A stretch of 64,000 nucleotides of DNA from Mya arenaria (lineage: Eukaryota; Mollusca; Bivalvia; Myida; Myidae): the NCBI RefSeq assembly GCF_026914265.1, contig NC_069134.1:16523205-16587204 (forward strand), in the 5' to 3' direction. Positions 13,401 through 21,076 of this stretch are shown one piece after another (positions within the stretch are counted from its first letter, which is position 1; each line of letters starts with the position of its first letter). A program made the position numbers and the translations under genes. The notes under the pieces were generated by a model. It had not been told where the DNA came from. It saw nothing but the letters and a program-made list of their open reading frames with translations, and ran no database searches.

Positions 13401-15998
13401 TTTGTTTTTGACGGACATCACCTTACTATATAAAACGCAATATTCTTTAGATTGGTGTTCTATATATTTGTTTTATCAATGTTATATTGTCTTTACGATA
13501 GCCATACTTATCATTAATTCTGTCTGAGACCAATAACAAATCTGAATCCCAGATTATGTTTATCATAAAACCATTTAATTTCGAATTACTGTTTTAGCTA
13601 CACCTCCAGTTGAACCACCAGTGCTTGAGGTTAGATCAACACCGGGCTATGCAAGAGAACCAATTGAACTTCAAATCTCAGCTCGCAATATCTCGGGTGT
13701 TTTTGAGGATCTCTCAATTATAATATCGGATATTCCTCCGAACACATTATTTTCTAAGGGCGTTTTGAAAGGTGATGGAAACCTTTACATAGACGCTTCT
13801 AAGTTTGGTTACATCAACATGACGACCGATCAGTACGGTGAAATAGACCTTAAAATAACTGTAATGCAGACTATCATCGACCAGAATTTATCAAGGTCTA
13901 CTGTTCTTCGTCTTCTTATCCATCCATATTTTGAAACAGTGTCCGTCCAGTTTACGGCATGCCTTGCAGAAGATAAAAACAACTCTGTCATGTTTAGTTC
14001 TAGTGTTTCATTTGTTGGAATATCCAACACAGAGATTACACAAAATATCTCATTTACCTTGCCCCACGTTGTTAGCTTGATGTTACCGACATGGGTGCAT
14101 CCACTGGAGCGTTACAACAAAGACAGTGTTTACCAGATAGATACAAAAGTTGCTCTTGGACATCTTCAAATCACAAGACCCTACAAACCATTCAACACAT
14201 CAGTTATAGTGCGTGTTCAGCCTGATGGTGTACCACTAAAGGAGTTCGTTTTCGAATTTCAAGTTGGAAGCGAATGTTCAGAAGGTATTATAAAAATTAC
14301 TGGTGACACATTGTAGTACATCTATATTAAGTTCCATCAGCATTGTTTATTTGTTTAGCTCACCCGACAAATAGGCTCAAGTGAGCTTTCTGATCAAAGC
14401 TTATTTTTCGTATGTATATTTGTATCTATGTCAATCGTTAATGTTTCACGTGTTCCGACTTTTTATCAAGAACAACCATTTACGACCAAGTTGGGCATAA
14501 CGTATCCTTGGGTGAAGGGGATTCGAGTTCAAATGAAGGGTCAGACTCTCTTCCAATGGAATTCAATAACGAAGTAGTGAAAGCTGGGTGGGTTCTTCTT
14601 TAAAGCCGGTGGACAAACACTCAAAATTATAAAACATATATAGAAGCTTAATCAATGTAGTTTCAATGCATGGTACTAAGGACCAGGTGGGTCCAAAATT
14701 GGGGTCCAAGTTCCAAATATGACTATATAGGGGGCACATTTAAATTATTTATCTTTAATATTTTTCCTGTGAGGAGAATAATTCCATATATTGGTACTTC
14801 ATATATTGATTAAGGCCAATGAGCGAAAGTGTAGTATACAAGACCATACCATTGCAGTCATTATCCTTTGTTAAGTTTTGGTGTGCCTTCCTTCATAGAA
14901 CCATAACCTTATTTTCAGTATTGGCTCAGTAATCGGCCTTAGTTACTTTACCGATGCAGTGAATACGTAGTTCTTGTTCATAGCACAAGGACAAGATTGA
15001 AGGGAGTCAAATTTCATACCTTGTAAGATGACAACGAGGGGAAGTGTAGCGTATAGGAATTCTAGCACAGCTACTAGACAATGGGCCGAATTCAGAACAA
15101 CCACTCTCACTCAAACTCAATGAGTTAATCCTTTGTAATCACATAACGGTCGAGATATTTTTGAGTGAAAGGTCTATCCGTATTCACAGGTGTGAGTGAG
15201 ACTCAAGTGTTTTGCGTGAGTGGGACATTTGTGAGTACTCGGCTAGGCCACTTGAACCACCCTCAAGGATTAGTTGTGAATACGAAATGAATGAGTGTGA
15301 GGGATAAATGTAGATGACAAGTAGAAAAGGTGAAATATATCAGATTGTGGAACAAATAAGGGACACCCTCGTTCCCAGAACATATTTAAGAGACCGGGAT
15401 AATCATTTAAAGTACGTATGCTTAAAAAACGTTGCCTTCTATAAAAATCAAATTTTCAAAAAGATGCGCCATTCATATATATTTGTTTTGTTTCGTAATG
15501 ATCTTGAACGCCCAGCAAACTTGATGGTTGCGTTTCATCGATGGCTGCAGGAACATGCAGATAAATGTACGCGAAATTAGCAGCCTAGCGGCGTGAACAT
15601 GGCGGACTAGCGGTCTAAATTTGTTCTCTATTTCAAAGCTATTGGTCATGCGTTTAATTGGAAAACATGATAAATCAAAGTTTTTATTCGTACATAGTCA
15701 TAGCGGTCCAAGTTAATTTGTTTTCCACATCGAAGCATTTTTATATGAGCTTCCTCTAAAACAATGCTTAAATAATGTTTTTTTATATGCAAAATTCGTC
15801 ACGCTAGAGCATTTTTTTTCAAAAAGTAAATCAAGCATTCCAGCGGCGTAGTGGCGTGTATATAGCGGCCTAGTGGCCTAAAATTCCCAAAAACTCAATC
15901 CAGCAGCCTCCCAAAAGGGGGTAATACTGATATTCCCTAAAGTGGGATGTGAATCATCATCACCACTACCAACAACAACAACAACACCAGCATCAACA

Positions 15999-16033
<35 letters not shown>

Positions 16034-19000
16034 CGTCATCTTCATCCAATTTCCCCTACATTTCATAAGTTGTTTTTCACTCAGAGGTGTAATTTCCCCA
16101 TAAGAGGTAGACTCGTTCGCTAATTTTATCAAAGTGCTATTTTTAATTAAGTGTTTTCAACTTTCATATTTTTTTCAAACGTCAAAGACCGCTTTATGCT
16201 AACTACATAAGCAAGATTATATACCAATACATATTTAAATCATGTGATACAATGGAAAACGGCTACATTTAAAACAGCATCAACAAAAAACATGCATTTC
16301 AACGCATTTTGCAACAGTTCTTTACCATCCAATACGTTTATTTTTATTAACCAAATGTTTTAAAATGTTAGGTTTCAGAATAACAATCAGTGTCATTTGT
16401 TTTTCGCCATATCTACCAATAAGGTACTCAAATCGCAAATAAGCATATGTTTACTGTAAACATCACCATAGTCAAACAGATAATCCGATATGATCATGAA
16501 AACATTGTATATGTACTGTACTGGTCAATTGATGAAGTGGAGTGCTAGCGAGGCGTGTGAATACGAACAGATCACTTGAGTGTCACTCCCCTTATTTCAC
16601 TCAAGTGATCACTATAGTGTCCCTTGCGGAAATGTGGTTGGAGTGTGAGTGAGAGTGGATGTTCTGAATTCGGCCCTATATCCACCCAAGGTTACAACAA
16701 GTAATGACCGATAACACTGAGGCATTCGTCGCTTATCAATACAGCTCCTGTTCGTTGATGCATGCAATGTATCGTTTTAGTTTAAACTATAGTTGATATA
16801 TCACAATTGTGGAGAAAGCTGTACTTATTTAAGCTATGCCACTCTCGTTGGCACGGTGTTGGGCAAGACTTGTGTTCCCGGAGAAATCACATTTGTCCGG
16901 TTTGGTGACTACAAAACAAACTAACATACGCCCATTTTATACATGAGGTCAAACGCAGTTTTTTTAGGATTAATCCATGTTTGCATGTTTAAACTTCTTT
17001 ATATTTCTCTAACAGGATCGTGCGACTGTGTCGAAAATCACACACTTGAGTGTAGTCCGATTTTCAAACAATGTAATTGTAATCAGGCCTGGCAGGGAGA
17101 TCGATGCGAAACTGATGTCAACGAATGTACACAACCGACAATTTGTTTGAGCATGCCAAACTCATCATGCCGCAACAGGGAATGGGGCTATGATTGCCTA
17201 TGTGTGGAAGGTTATGACCTGCAAAATGACACTTGCATAGGTATGGGACTTGTATTAATATATGTACATAGTTTATAGAAACGCCCGTCATAATTTATTT
17301 TTAATTATTTCAAATTTTAAACGTTGTAGTGAAACATTAATTCCGCCTCTTCCCATTTGAAACAACACAAACCATATGTTTGTATGATACTTTAAATTTA
17401 TCAAACTATTATCAAACACTTGTTAAAACTAAATTCTAAAAGGGTGTTCAATAGACATTTCCAGCATATTTGATATTGATAATCCCAGAAGCCTTCTGTA
17501 TCAGTTGGGTTTGACTTTAGCCAAGTCTAAACAAATCAAACAACTAGTTTTAGCGACCATAATTAATGTTACCAACATACCTGTTTACTATGCATTCGTA
17601 GGAAATGGTAAAGGGAATATAACAACAACTACTTCACCCCAAACAACGGAGCCTCCTGTATCAGGTATATTGTTATTGCATTAAGATACAAACGCAACGT
17701 TTATGCTCTTAAACCTAAAATTTAAAACTCGGAATTGCGGCGGATATGCAGTAATTATTCTCTACCTGTTTGCAATATACTGAAACCATTTACTGTATAG
17801 AAAGGGACTTATAAGAGTATTAGTACGAATTAGTTAATTGTGAAATTGTTGTAATACTATATGTCAGGCTTATCGACTTAAAAACAGAACTTTGGTTTCA
17901 ATCAGGTATAATAATAACATTTAAACGCATACCGCTTTAACGTTATCAGTCATTCTAAAATCCTTTTCAGGAAGAACTGTTTCATTAGTTATACGTGTCG
18001 CCGTTGATCTGCCTTCGACTGATAACTTAGAAAATAACACCACTTACGAAACATATGCCGCAAAGACTGACATTATGGTTTGTACAATCAGATAGAGATC
18101 AATTCATATAATTGCATTAATCTCACATTCTTTATTATTAATGCAAGTCAAATTTAAGGGTTTTAAAACGTGCAACCAATTCGCAAAACATTTGGCACCA
18201 AGGCCTCTAGGTCTTGCTAGACTACTTTTATTAGAAATATAGTTTTCAAAATGTTAGTTAGTTTCTTTTCACTAAAACGTACTGATCTCAGAAATTACTC
18301 TGCTAGCAAAGTTGATTTCGAAAAAAAAGATATTCGCAATTTCACTGAAAGACTTCAAACATTATTCTTACTTTTCTTTTTTTCTTACTGGTATTGTAGT
18401 AGAGGATATAATGAATTTGCACTAAGATTTCCAAAACACATGCTTATGATTGTGCATGCCTTGTGAACACTTGTTGTTTTGGTATCCGTTGAAAGGGCTT
18501 TAATTGCAGACATATAAATGCTAACATTAACTAATATTAACTTGAACAATAAAAAAATATTGAACAAAAATACAAACTGTAATAACTTTATGAATGAAGT
18601 AGTTTTGTCATTAAGTCCGTATTACATTGGGTCACAAGGCATCAAATTTTAATATAATGGTTAATGTAGCTGTCCGAGAACTAGCTTATTTGTGTTTGGA
18701 TAACCAAAGGGCTGTAATGTTGTATTGGTATTCTTTCAGTTAACGAACTATTACAAACAACGTCTTGGCGATCGGCTGATAGATGTTTTTATTCGATCGT
18801 TGAGGTTTGATATTTCAATATGCATATTATCATTTATATTTTCTCTAATTTGTTTAAATACATTCTACTTAAATATCGCAGCCCCCTAGCATCCAATCAT
18901 CAAGTTTTCAATGACTAAATTATTAAATTCAGTTACTGATTTTGAAAGTAAAGCTAACGCAATTCTTTTGTAACTTGTAAACATCGTTACGTTTTCTACT

Positions 19001-21076
19001 GCAAGATAAAGCTGCACGTTTGTTTCTGTACTAAGTGCATGTTCGGTATTTTGCAATAGTAAAGGAAGTCTGATTGTGCAACACGATGTATTGGTGAAGG
19101 ACGAGGAACAAGCACTTCAAGAACTGTCGTTAGCTATTGTGGAACTGTTGACCTTTACTGACAGCAATTCATCAGGAATAATGCTAGATGGTGAACAAAT
19201 TGCTGTTGAAAACGTTCGTCTTGGAAGTAGCAATGGTAAGGATGGCTAAGCCAGGACAAGTGTGTTCATTTAAAAGATCCGCAAAGTATTTGACAATTAG
19301 TTCACTGGCCTTCTGAAGAACAAAACATTTATCTTATCAAGAGAAATGGTATAAAAAATGATCCCACATGCTTATTTTCTAAAAATGTAATGAAGAAAGG
19401 GACATTGTATTTTTTGAAAGAGTGGCAAAGATTGCGTACATTGTATAAGCATTGATTGACACCTGTTTGTACCTTTGAGTAAGTGTTGTTTTAAAAATAC
19501 TTCAAGCCCTGGATGCATGCAGTGTTTTTACGTCCTTGCATTCATGTGAGAGTGGCTGCCAGCTTGATAACAAAGGAACACCGACGTGCAGGTCAGTTAC
19601 ACACCGTTGCAAATGTACAGGTGTATATATTTAGTATCAAAATCTGCATTCCAAGGAATGCCAAAGATATAGTACTGCATTCTTCAAGCATTGTACTTGC
19701 AGCATCCGATATTATAATAATATTATTATTATGCTTGATGTTTATAGAGTACTAGTAATTAAATGTATTCTGTATCCGTTTGCTATTATCTTATCGAACT
19801 ACTGCAATTCCATTCAATTGAGTGACAGGTGTTACTGTACATCCGTGTATATAAGTCGTCGTCTGTAACAGTATAAACAAAACACACAAGCTAGACTTCA
19901 AACAAGGAGGTTTAACAGAATGGTATGTTTTGAAAGGAGCCCGGCAGATCATTATTTTCAGAGGTCAATGAAGCCTGCCTTAATGCCATTATGACCATGA
20001 TATATTATTATATAAATACTTATGATTATTTGAACAATTCTCACTAGCGATTGAAAAACAGACATGATAATCGATGATCGTTATAATTGGAATGTTTTCT
20101 TTTGATCAAGAATCGATATTATAATCGTATCTGAAAATATGCACAATATTGATCAGTTGCCAAAATGGTTTTATAACCGATAATTCATGAATAATAGAAA
20201 AAAAAAAACATTTAGTCGATTAGAGGTGCCTCCTTTTCTTTAAAATTAGCACTAGTTATGCAACTCCATCAAAATAACCATAGTTGGTTAATAATTGTTA
20301 TCGCAATTGTTTCTATCGATAAAAGATGTCCGAAAAATATGATCGTTTATTACCGACGTCGAGAGCAAAAGAAGGTTTCTCAATAATATTCGATCATCCT
20401 TTAATCTCTAATTCTAACACTCTCTGCCTACATTTTCAGACCGGTTACGAAGGATGACAGTAAAACAGGTACACGAGTTTACATAAGATCATATACTTCC
20501 TTGAAAGAGTGCTTTAAAACATTTCGGAGCATGAATTCACATTTACATTTACAAACGCGCATTTACAAAAATACAATTCACAAAACTTCTCGGTGATTCT
20601 ATATCTCCAGAAAAAATCCCAGTCTGTGTATCGATATAATAATACAGTACCCATATACGTAGTTCTATGACGAGCTTACAAATTATTTTTCTTTTTTATG
20701 GTTTTGTTTTTTATCTAAAAACCGTTCGGATATAACCAAAATATTGCTTGACCATCCTTAGCCTGGGTACTAAACTAGCTAAATACAGAAAGGTATACAT
20801 ACTATAAAAACTCTCCTTTTCCGGTATTTATTACCGTCTGGCTAACATCATCTGATGCTCAGTTGTCCACTTTTTATTCCAGACTACAAGGTGATTATTA
20901 TAGCATTGGGCGTGACATGCGCATGCGTGGGACTGGTCATCGTAGTCGTTGTTGCAGTTCGCAAAAGTAGGCAATCGGCGAAGGACGTCAACTTAAATTC
21001 TGGAATATACGAAGCAGATAATAACGGAAGGGAAAATGTTCCCGCTTTTCATAATCCTGCATATGGTGAAGATTAA
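1..21076 (+). CDS. Copy 1: giant type I membrane protein with RHS/YD repeats, EGF and SEA domains (5' partial)
   Basis: Seen: 24 exons with GT-AG borders: 1-1430, 2556-2689, 2881-3112, 3519-3894, 4499-5662, 5829-5950, 7748-8148, 8276-8565, 9372-9455, 9688-9918, 10925-11036, 11256-11440, 11691-11823, 12119-12295, 12669-12761, 13598-14284, 17016-17240, 17602-17664, 17971-18077, 18740-18804, 19060-19235, 19507-19591, 20440-20468 and 20883-21076. They total 6795 nt, exactly 2265 codons with the TAA, and every splice phase matches. The visible 2264 residues form a bacterial-style RHS shell followed by animal EGF, SEA and transmembrane modules. Known: YD/RHS repeats build a hollow beta barrel in bacterial Rhs/Tc toxins and in teneurins. 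Inferred: a surface protein with the barrel outside and a 33-residue tail inside. It is unlike teneurins, which are type II and anchored at the N-terminus. The N-terminal half lies left of the window; copy 2 shows what it should look like. No disabling change was found here. Confidence 0.88.
1431..2555 (+). other. Copy 1 intron 1
   Basis: 1125-nt intron with donor gtacgt and acceptor ttttag. It aligns with the 46 kb region of copy 2, with small indels. I see nothing else in it. Confidence 0.7.
2556..2689 (+). CDS. Copy 1 exon 2: start of RHS region
   Basis: 134 nt, joined in phase to exon 1. It reads WDTYIKTLDNAEVVLTLHKE, the usual lead-in of an RHS array, where a strand pair ahead of the first YD repeats carries an acidic Asn/Gly turn. 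The acceptor is cattttag and the donor gattcag|gtaatg. The copy 2 exon has the same length. Confidence 0.85.
2881..3112 (+). CDS. Copy 1 exon 3: RHS strand repeats
   Basis: 232 nt. It encodes strand-turn-strand units typical of the RHS N-terminal array (GNEYVFDRETLKLKHVASL; LNLEYDQSLLTTIRHSEGS; VVVRYNVRNRIQSMELLN). The donor is aaaaagt|gtaagt. Copy 2 has an exon of identical length at 47557-47788. Confidence 0.87.
3519..3894 (+). CDS. Copy 1 exon 4: YD repeats
   Basis: 376 nt. The frame opens with VYEYDFKGELLTSVRTNSD and continues through TTYTYNPDNSLNTISFDDG and FEFDYNDLGHVKSRRY. This is the classic (Y/F)xYDxxGxLxxv pattern of about 20 residues. The acceptor is atttgcag and the donor cgatcat|gtgagt. 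The open frame extends past both splice sites, but copy 2 identity is high only across the exon and falls off in the flanks. Confidence 0.9.
3895..4498 (+). other. Copy 1 intron 4
   Basis: 604-nt intron, gtgagt to attttag. The copy 2 intron (48452-49011) aligns but carries a run of about eleven C near 48590. Nothing else is recognised. Confidence 0.65.
4499..5662 (+). CDS. Copy 1 exon 5: main YD-repeat array
   Basis: 1164 nt, 388 codons, phase 0 at both ends; the largest complete exon of the copy. It holds about 17-18 YD units such as VYEFDENNRLVLKNIG, SYEYDNNGNLERARNSLGE, VKYDFNDLGQMTRVLRE, FKYDEENRLVAFHSNG and FKYDAFGHLHSKQCNG. In bacterial Rhs/Tc proteins and teneurins such units spiral into the shell wall. 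By eye, about 35 of 381 aligned residues differ from copy 2, mostly in the first 140. The donor is gaacag|gtttaa, so the stop just after it lies in the intron. Confidence 0.93.
5829..5950 (+). CDS. Copy 1 exon 6: YD repeat before RHS core
   Basis: 122 nt. It reads GSTVRFYHGDEKLGLIAS and NGNVNYFMYDAIG, which matches the last repeat before the RHS core (YFxxDxxGS). The acceptor is tctgcag; the donor attgg|gtgagt splits the Gly codon completed by exon 7. Confidence 0.9.
5951..7747 (+). other. Copy 1 intron 6 (empty site for the copy 2 insertion)
   Basis: 1797-nt intron. At 7007-7010 it has a single TTAA, exactly where copy 2 holds a 495-bp element between two TTAA sites, so copy 1 keeps the unfilled site. 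No other structure is recognised. Confidence 0.7.
7748..8148 (+). CDS. Copy 1 exon 7: RHS core domain
   Basis: 401 nt. It carries the full RHS repeat-associated core: YQRDPFGNAI, then FTFVGQWGV, FYMRTRFYDSDTGRFMSPD and FYAYCANNPVSYKDPKG. Known: in bacterial Rhs proteins this core plugs the shell, and two DPxG motifs about 18 residues apart form an aspartic self-cleavage site. Here the pair is DTFG and DPKG, 20 residues apart; both Asp are present but the first Pro is lost. After the core comes PWCLLMLRTAAKGAVTS, the start of a hydrophobic segment. The donor is ggggag|gtaaga. Confidence 0.95.
8276..8565 (+). CDS. Copy 1 exon 8: Gly/Ala and charged helical segment after the RHS core
   Basis: 290 nt, using the acceptor tttacag at 8275. 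A competing ttttttcag 34 nt upstream would shift the frame and hit a stop. The product starts with a Gly/Ala-rich stretch (GAAGAAVEGAINGAV) and continues as amphipathic charged helices (KQLDRAQDKLEEKFPLFKK). This position, straight after the core, is where bacterial Rhs proteins carry their variable C-terminal cargo. I see no toxin domain or catalytic motif, so it looks like a linker or plug. It is the fastest-changing exon between the copies: about a third of residues differ, with a 3-residue deletion in copy 2. Confidence 0.82.
8566..9371 (+). other. Copy 1 intron 8
   Basis: 806-nt intron, gtaagc to cgttttag. No repeat or RNA feature recognised. Confidence 0.6.
9372..9455 (+). CDS. Copy 1 exon 9: 28-residue helical exon
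   Basis: 84 nt, phase 0 on both sides. It encodes PCDWKDRIKDFFDKLLDD followed by IINWIQSRDP, an amphipathic helix ending in the Asp-Pro that opens the next module. The acceptor is cgttttag and the donor gatcca|gtgagt. Confidence 0.83.
9688..9918 (+). CDS. Copy 1 exon 10: bacterial-type DPND/GPDGYG surface module, part 1
   Basis: 231 nt, phase 0 to 0. With the end of exon 9 it reads RDPNDMLGPDGYGPARFIS, then LKYTIRFENDANATAPAQRV. This signature is common in bacterial surface proteins that also carry CARDB or RHS domains, where the module begins DPNDKxGPxGYG and continues YTIxFEN..A.APA. Only two residues of 77 appear to differ in copy 2, the lowest divergence of any exon I compared closely. 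Confidence 0.9.
9919..10924 (+). other. Copy 1 intron 10
   Basis: 1006-nt intron with donor gttcgt. It contains the short TTTTTATAGCGCTCTTTTC motif at about 10555, shared with copy 2, where a long ATT microsatellite has grown next to it. Confidence 0.6.
10925..11036 (+). CDS. Copy 1 exon 11: bacterial-type surface module, part 2
   Basis: 112 nt. The middle of the module reads VVQVFAGLDLVKEVIAWEFQ then TIDPITG. Known bacterial relatives have the same V..ag.d...g.i.W.f..lDP.TG segment. The donor is taacag|gtttg. Confidence 0.85.
11256..11440 (+). CDS. Copy 1 exon 12: bacterial-type surface module, part 3
   Basis: 185 nt. It encodes DPGIGFLPPNN, GQGFVSFSIKSR, HANSSIFFDQNEPIDTPDLF then NT, closely matching the bacterial pattern G.LPPN...G.G.V.fsv...A.IvFD.NepI.T...NT. 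The donor is aacacg|gtgagt. Confidence 0.88.
11691..11823 (+). CDS. Copy 1 exon 13: surface module, part 4
   Basis: 133 nt. It begins IDDRYPIINGSIVPGTESRD, so with exon 12 it completes the NTID boundary of the bacterial module. It then starts a beta-sandwich that reads LALRALDSGSGVQRIDLFKR. Confidence 0.83.
12119..12295 (+). CDS. Copy 1 exon 14: beta-sandwich ending in the first EGF
   Basis: 177 nt, acceptor tctctcag. The product includes ESITLYKSNITEAIFVLPLE, VAVDFVGNRIDLQ and ITVNVTIET, which resembles the end of an Ig-like fold with two possible N-glycosylation sites (NIT, NVT). The donor acaa|gtaagg leads into EGF exon 15. Confidence 0.82.
12669..12761 (+). CDS. Copy 1 exon 15: EGF-like domain
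   Basis: 93 nt. It encodes six Cys in TPCECSGNGNCSEG, VCECMNGFHGTYC, the C..G.C....C.C..G..G..C pattern of a truncated EGF. Phase 1 at both ends marks it as a symmetrical cassette. The copy 2 exon keeps all six Cys. Confidence 0.9.
12762..13597 (+). other. Copy 1 intron 15
   Basis: 836-nt AT-rich intron. A 95-codon open frame inside it (13240-13527) looks like chance; copy 2 does not keep it. Confidence 0.6.
13598..14284 (+). CDS. Copy 1 exon 16: large Ig-like ectodomain exon
   Basis: 687 nt, 229 codons' worth, phase 1 to 1. It opens with a Pro-rich hinge (TPPVEPPVLEVRSTPGYARE) and continues as two beta-rich domains of about 110 residues each, with several N-glycosylation sequons (NIS, NMT, NLS, NNS, NTS). 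No named family recognised. The reading frame is intact, whereas copy 2 has a TGA at the matching 59157. Confidence 0.86.
14355..14780 (+). repeat. Relic of a bivalve dispersed repeat (GCTCACC end)
   Basis: It starts TTTAGCTCACCCGACAAAT, followed by a short inverted CAAGTGAGC. Further on are AAGAACAACCATTT-like and GGGTCAGACTCTCTTCCAA segments. From memory this resembles an abundant bivalve element whose start reads GAGCTCACC..GGTGAGC. It is shared with copy 2 (from 59436), so it was there before the duplication. Boundaries are approximate. Confidence 0.5.
15083..16676. mobile_element. 1.6-kb non-autonomous inverted-repeat transposon, present only in copy 1
   Basis: The left end reads GGGCCGAATTCAGAACAACC and the right end is its inverse, ggatgttctgaattcggccc. 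About 36 bp match inverted with two mismatches. CACTCA/TGAGTG motifs recur just inside both ends. The matching place in copy 2 (about 60317) lacks the element. No clear target duplication was found. The interior has an 88-codon open frame (15314-15580) of unknown type and an ATT run at 16000-16034, and no recognisable transposase. Confidence 0.82.
16000..16034. repeat. (ATT)n microsatellite
   Basis: Uninterrupted ATT run inside the inverted-repeat element, preceded by a CAACAA run. Confidence 0.9.
17016..17240 (+). CDS. Copy 1 exon 17: EGF plus calcium-binding EGF
   Basis: 225 nt, phase 1 to 1. It encodes CDCVENHTLECSPIFKQCNC, then DVNECTQPTICLSMPNSSC and YDCLCVEGYD. The D-x-N-E-C start is the calcium-binding EGF signature. 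Copy 2 has DVNKC at the same place, losing the acidic ligand. Confidence 0.92.
17602..17664 (+). CDS. Copy 1 exon 18: Thr/Pro linker
   Basis: 63-nt symmetrical phase-1 exon that encodes GNGKGNITTTTSPQTTEPPV then SG. It is a short mucin-like stalk, likely O-glycosylated (inferred). Confidence 0.85.
17971..18077 (+). CDS. Copy 1 exon 19: SEA domain, first part
   Basis: 107 nt. It begins GRTVSLVIRVAVDLPSTDNL. The strand-then-loop start matches a SEA domain (v.i.v......l). The acceptor is ccttttcag and the donor cattatg|gtttgt. Confidence 0.8.
18078..18739 (+). other. Copy 1 intron 19
   Basis: 662-nt intron; nothing recognised. It aligns with copy 2 61730-62405. Confidence 0.55.
18740..18804 (+). 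CDS. Copy 1 exon 20: SEA domain, middle
   Basis: 65 nt, encoding LTNYYKQRLGDRLIDVFIRS then L. The helix and strand lead to the cleavage motif in exon 21. The donor ttgag|gtttga splits a Ser codon. Confidence 0.82.
19060..19235 (+). CDS. Copy 1 exon 21: SEA domain, cleavage-type GS motif
   Basis: 176 nt. It begins SKGSLIVQHDVLVKDEEQAL. Known: self-cleaving SEA domains (mucins, adhesion receptors) break at G|S in GS(V/I)(V/L)V. Here GSLIV fits by position and chemistry, so self-cleavage is plausible but not proven. Copy 2 keeps the motif. Confidence 0.87.
19507..19591 (+). CDS. Copy 1 exon 22: Cys-rich stub after SEA
   Basis: 85 nt, using the weak acceptor acttcaag (copy 2 has acttctag). It encodes ALDACSVFTSLHSCESGCQL then DNKGTPTCR, with four Cys, like a shortened EGF module beside the membrane. 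Confidence 0.75.
20440..20468 (+). CDS. Copy 1 exon 23: 29-nt micro-exon
   Basis: It encodes RPVTKDDSKTG across its junctions. The acceptor is cattttcag and the donor aaacag|gtacac. It is needed to bring exon 22 (phase 2) into frame with exon 24 (phase 1). Its copy 2 counterpart would fall about 25 bp past the right edge. Confidence 0.72.
20883..21076 (+). CDS. Copy 1 exon 24: transmembrane helix and cytoplasmic tail, stop
   Basis: 194 nt ending in TAA at 21074. It encodes the helix VIIIALGVTCACVGLVIVVV then VAV, the stop-transfer RKSRQSAK, and a 33-residue tail ending FHNPAYGED. NPxY is a known PTB-binding and endocytosis motif, so the tail may drive internalisation or signalling (inferred). 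With no other membrane segment seen, and a signal peptide in copy 2, the protein should be type I. Confidence 0.9.

Larger units (their letters stand above)
14285..17015 (+). other. Copy 1 intron 16 with two inserted repeats
   Basis: 2731 nt against 1272 nt in copy 2. The extra length is mostly the inverted-repeat element at 15083-16676. A bivalve-type repeat relic sits at about 14355-14780 in both copies. Confidence 0.75.

Noticed and set aside
13240..13527. 95-codon frame in copy 1 intron 15
   Set aside because: AT-rich intron sequence; not kept open in copy 2.
1..21076. Teneurin gene
   Set aside because: The membrane anchor is C-terminal with a signal peptide at the N-terminus of the paralogue, CARDB and SEA domains are present, and the usual teneurin EGF-then-NHL order before the YD repeats is absent.
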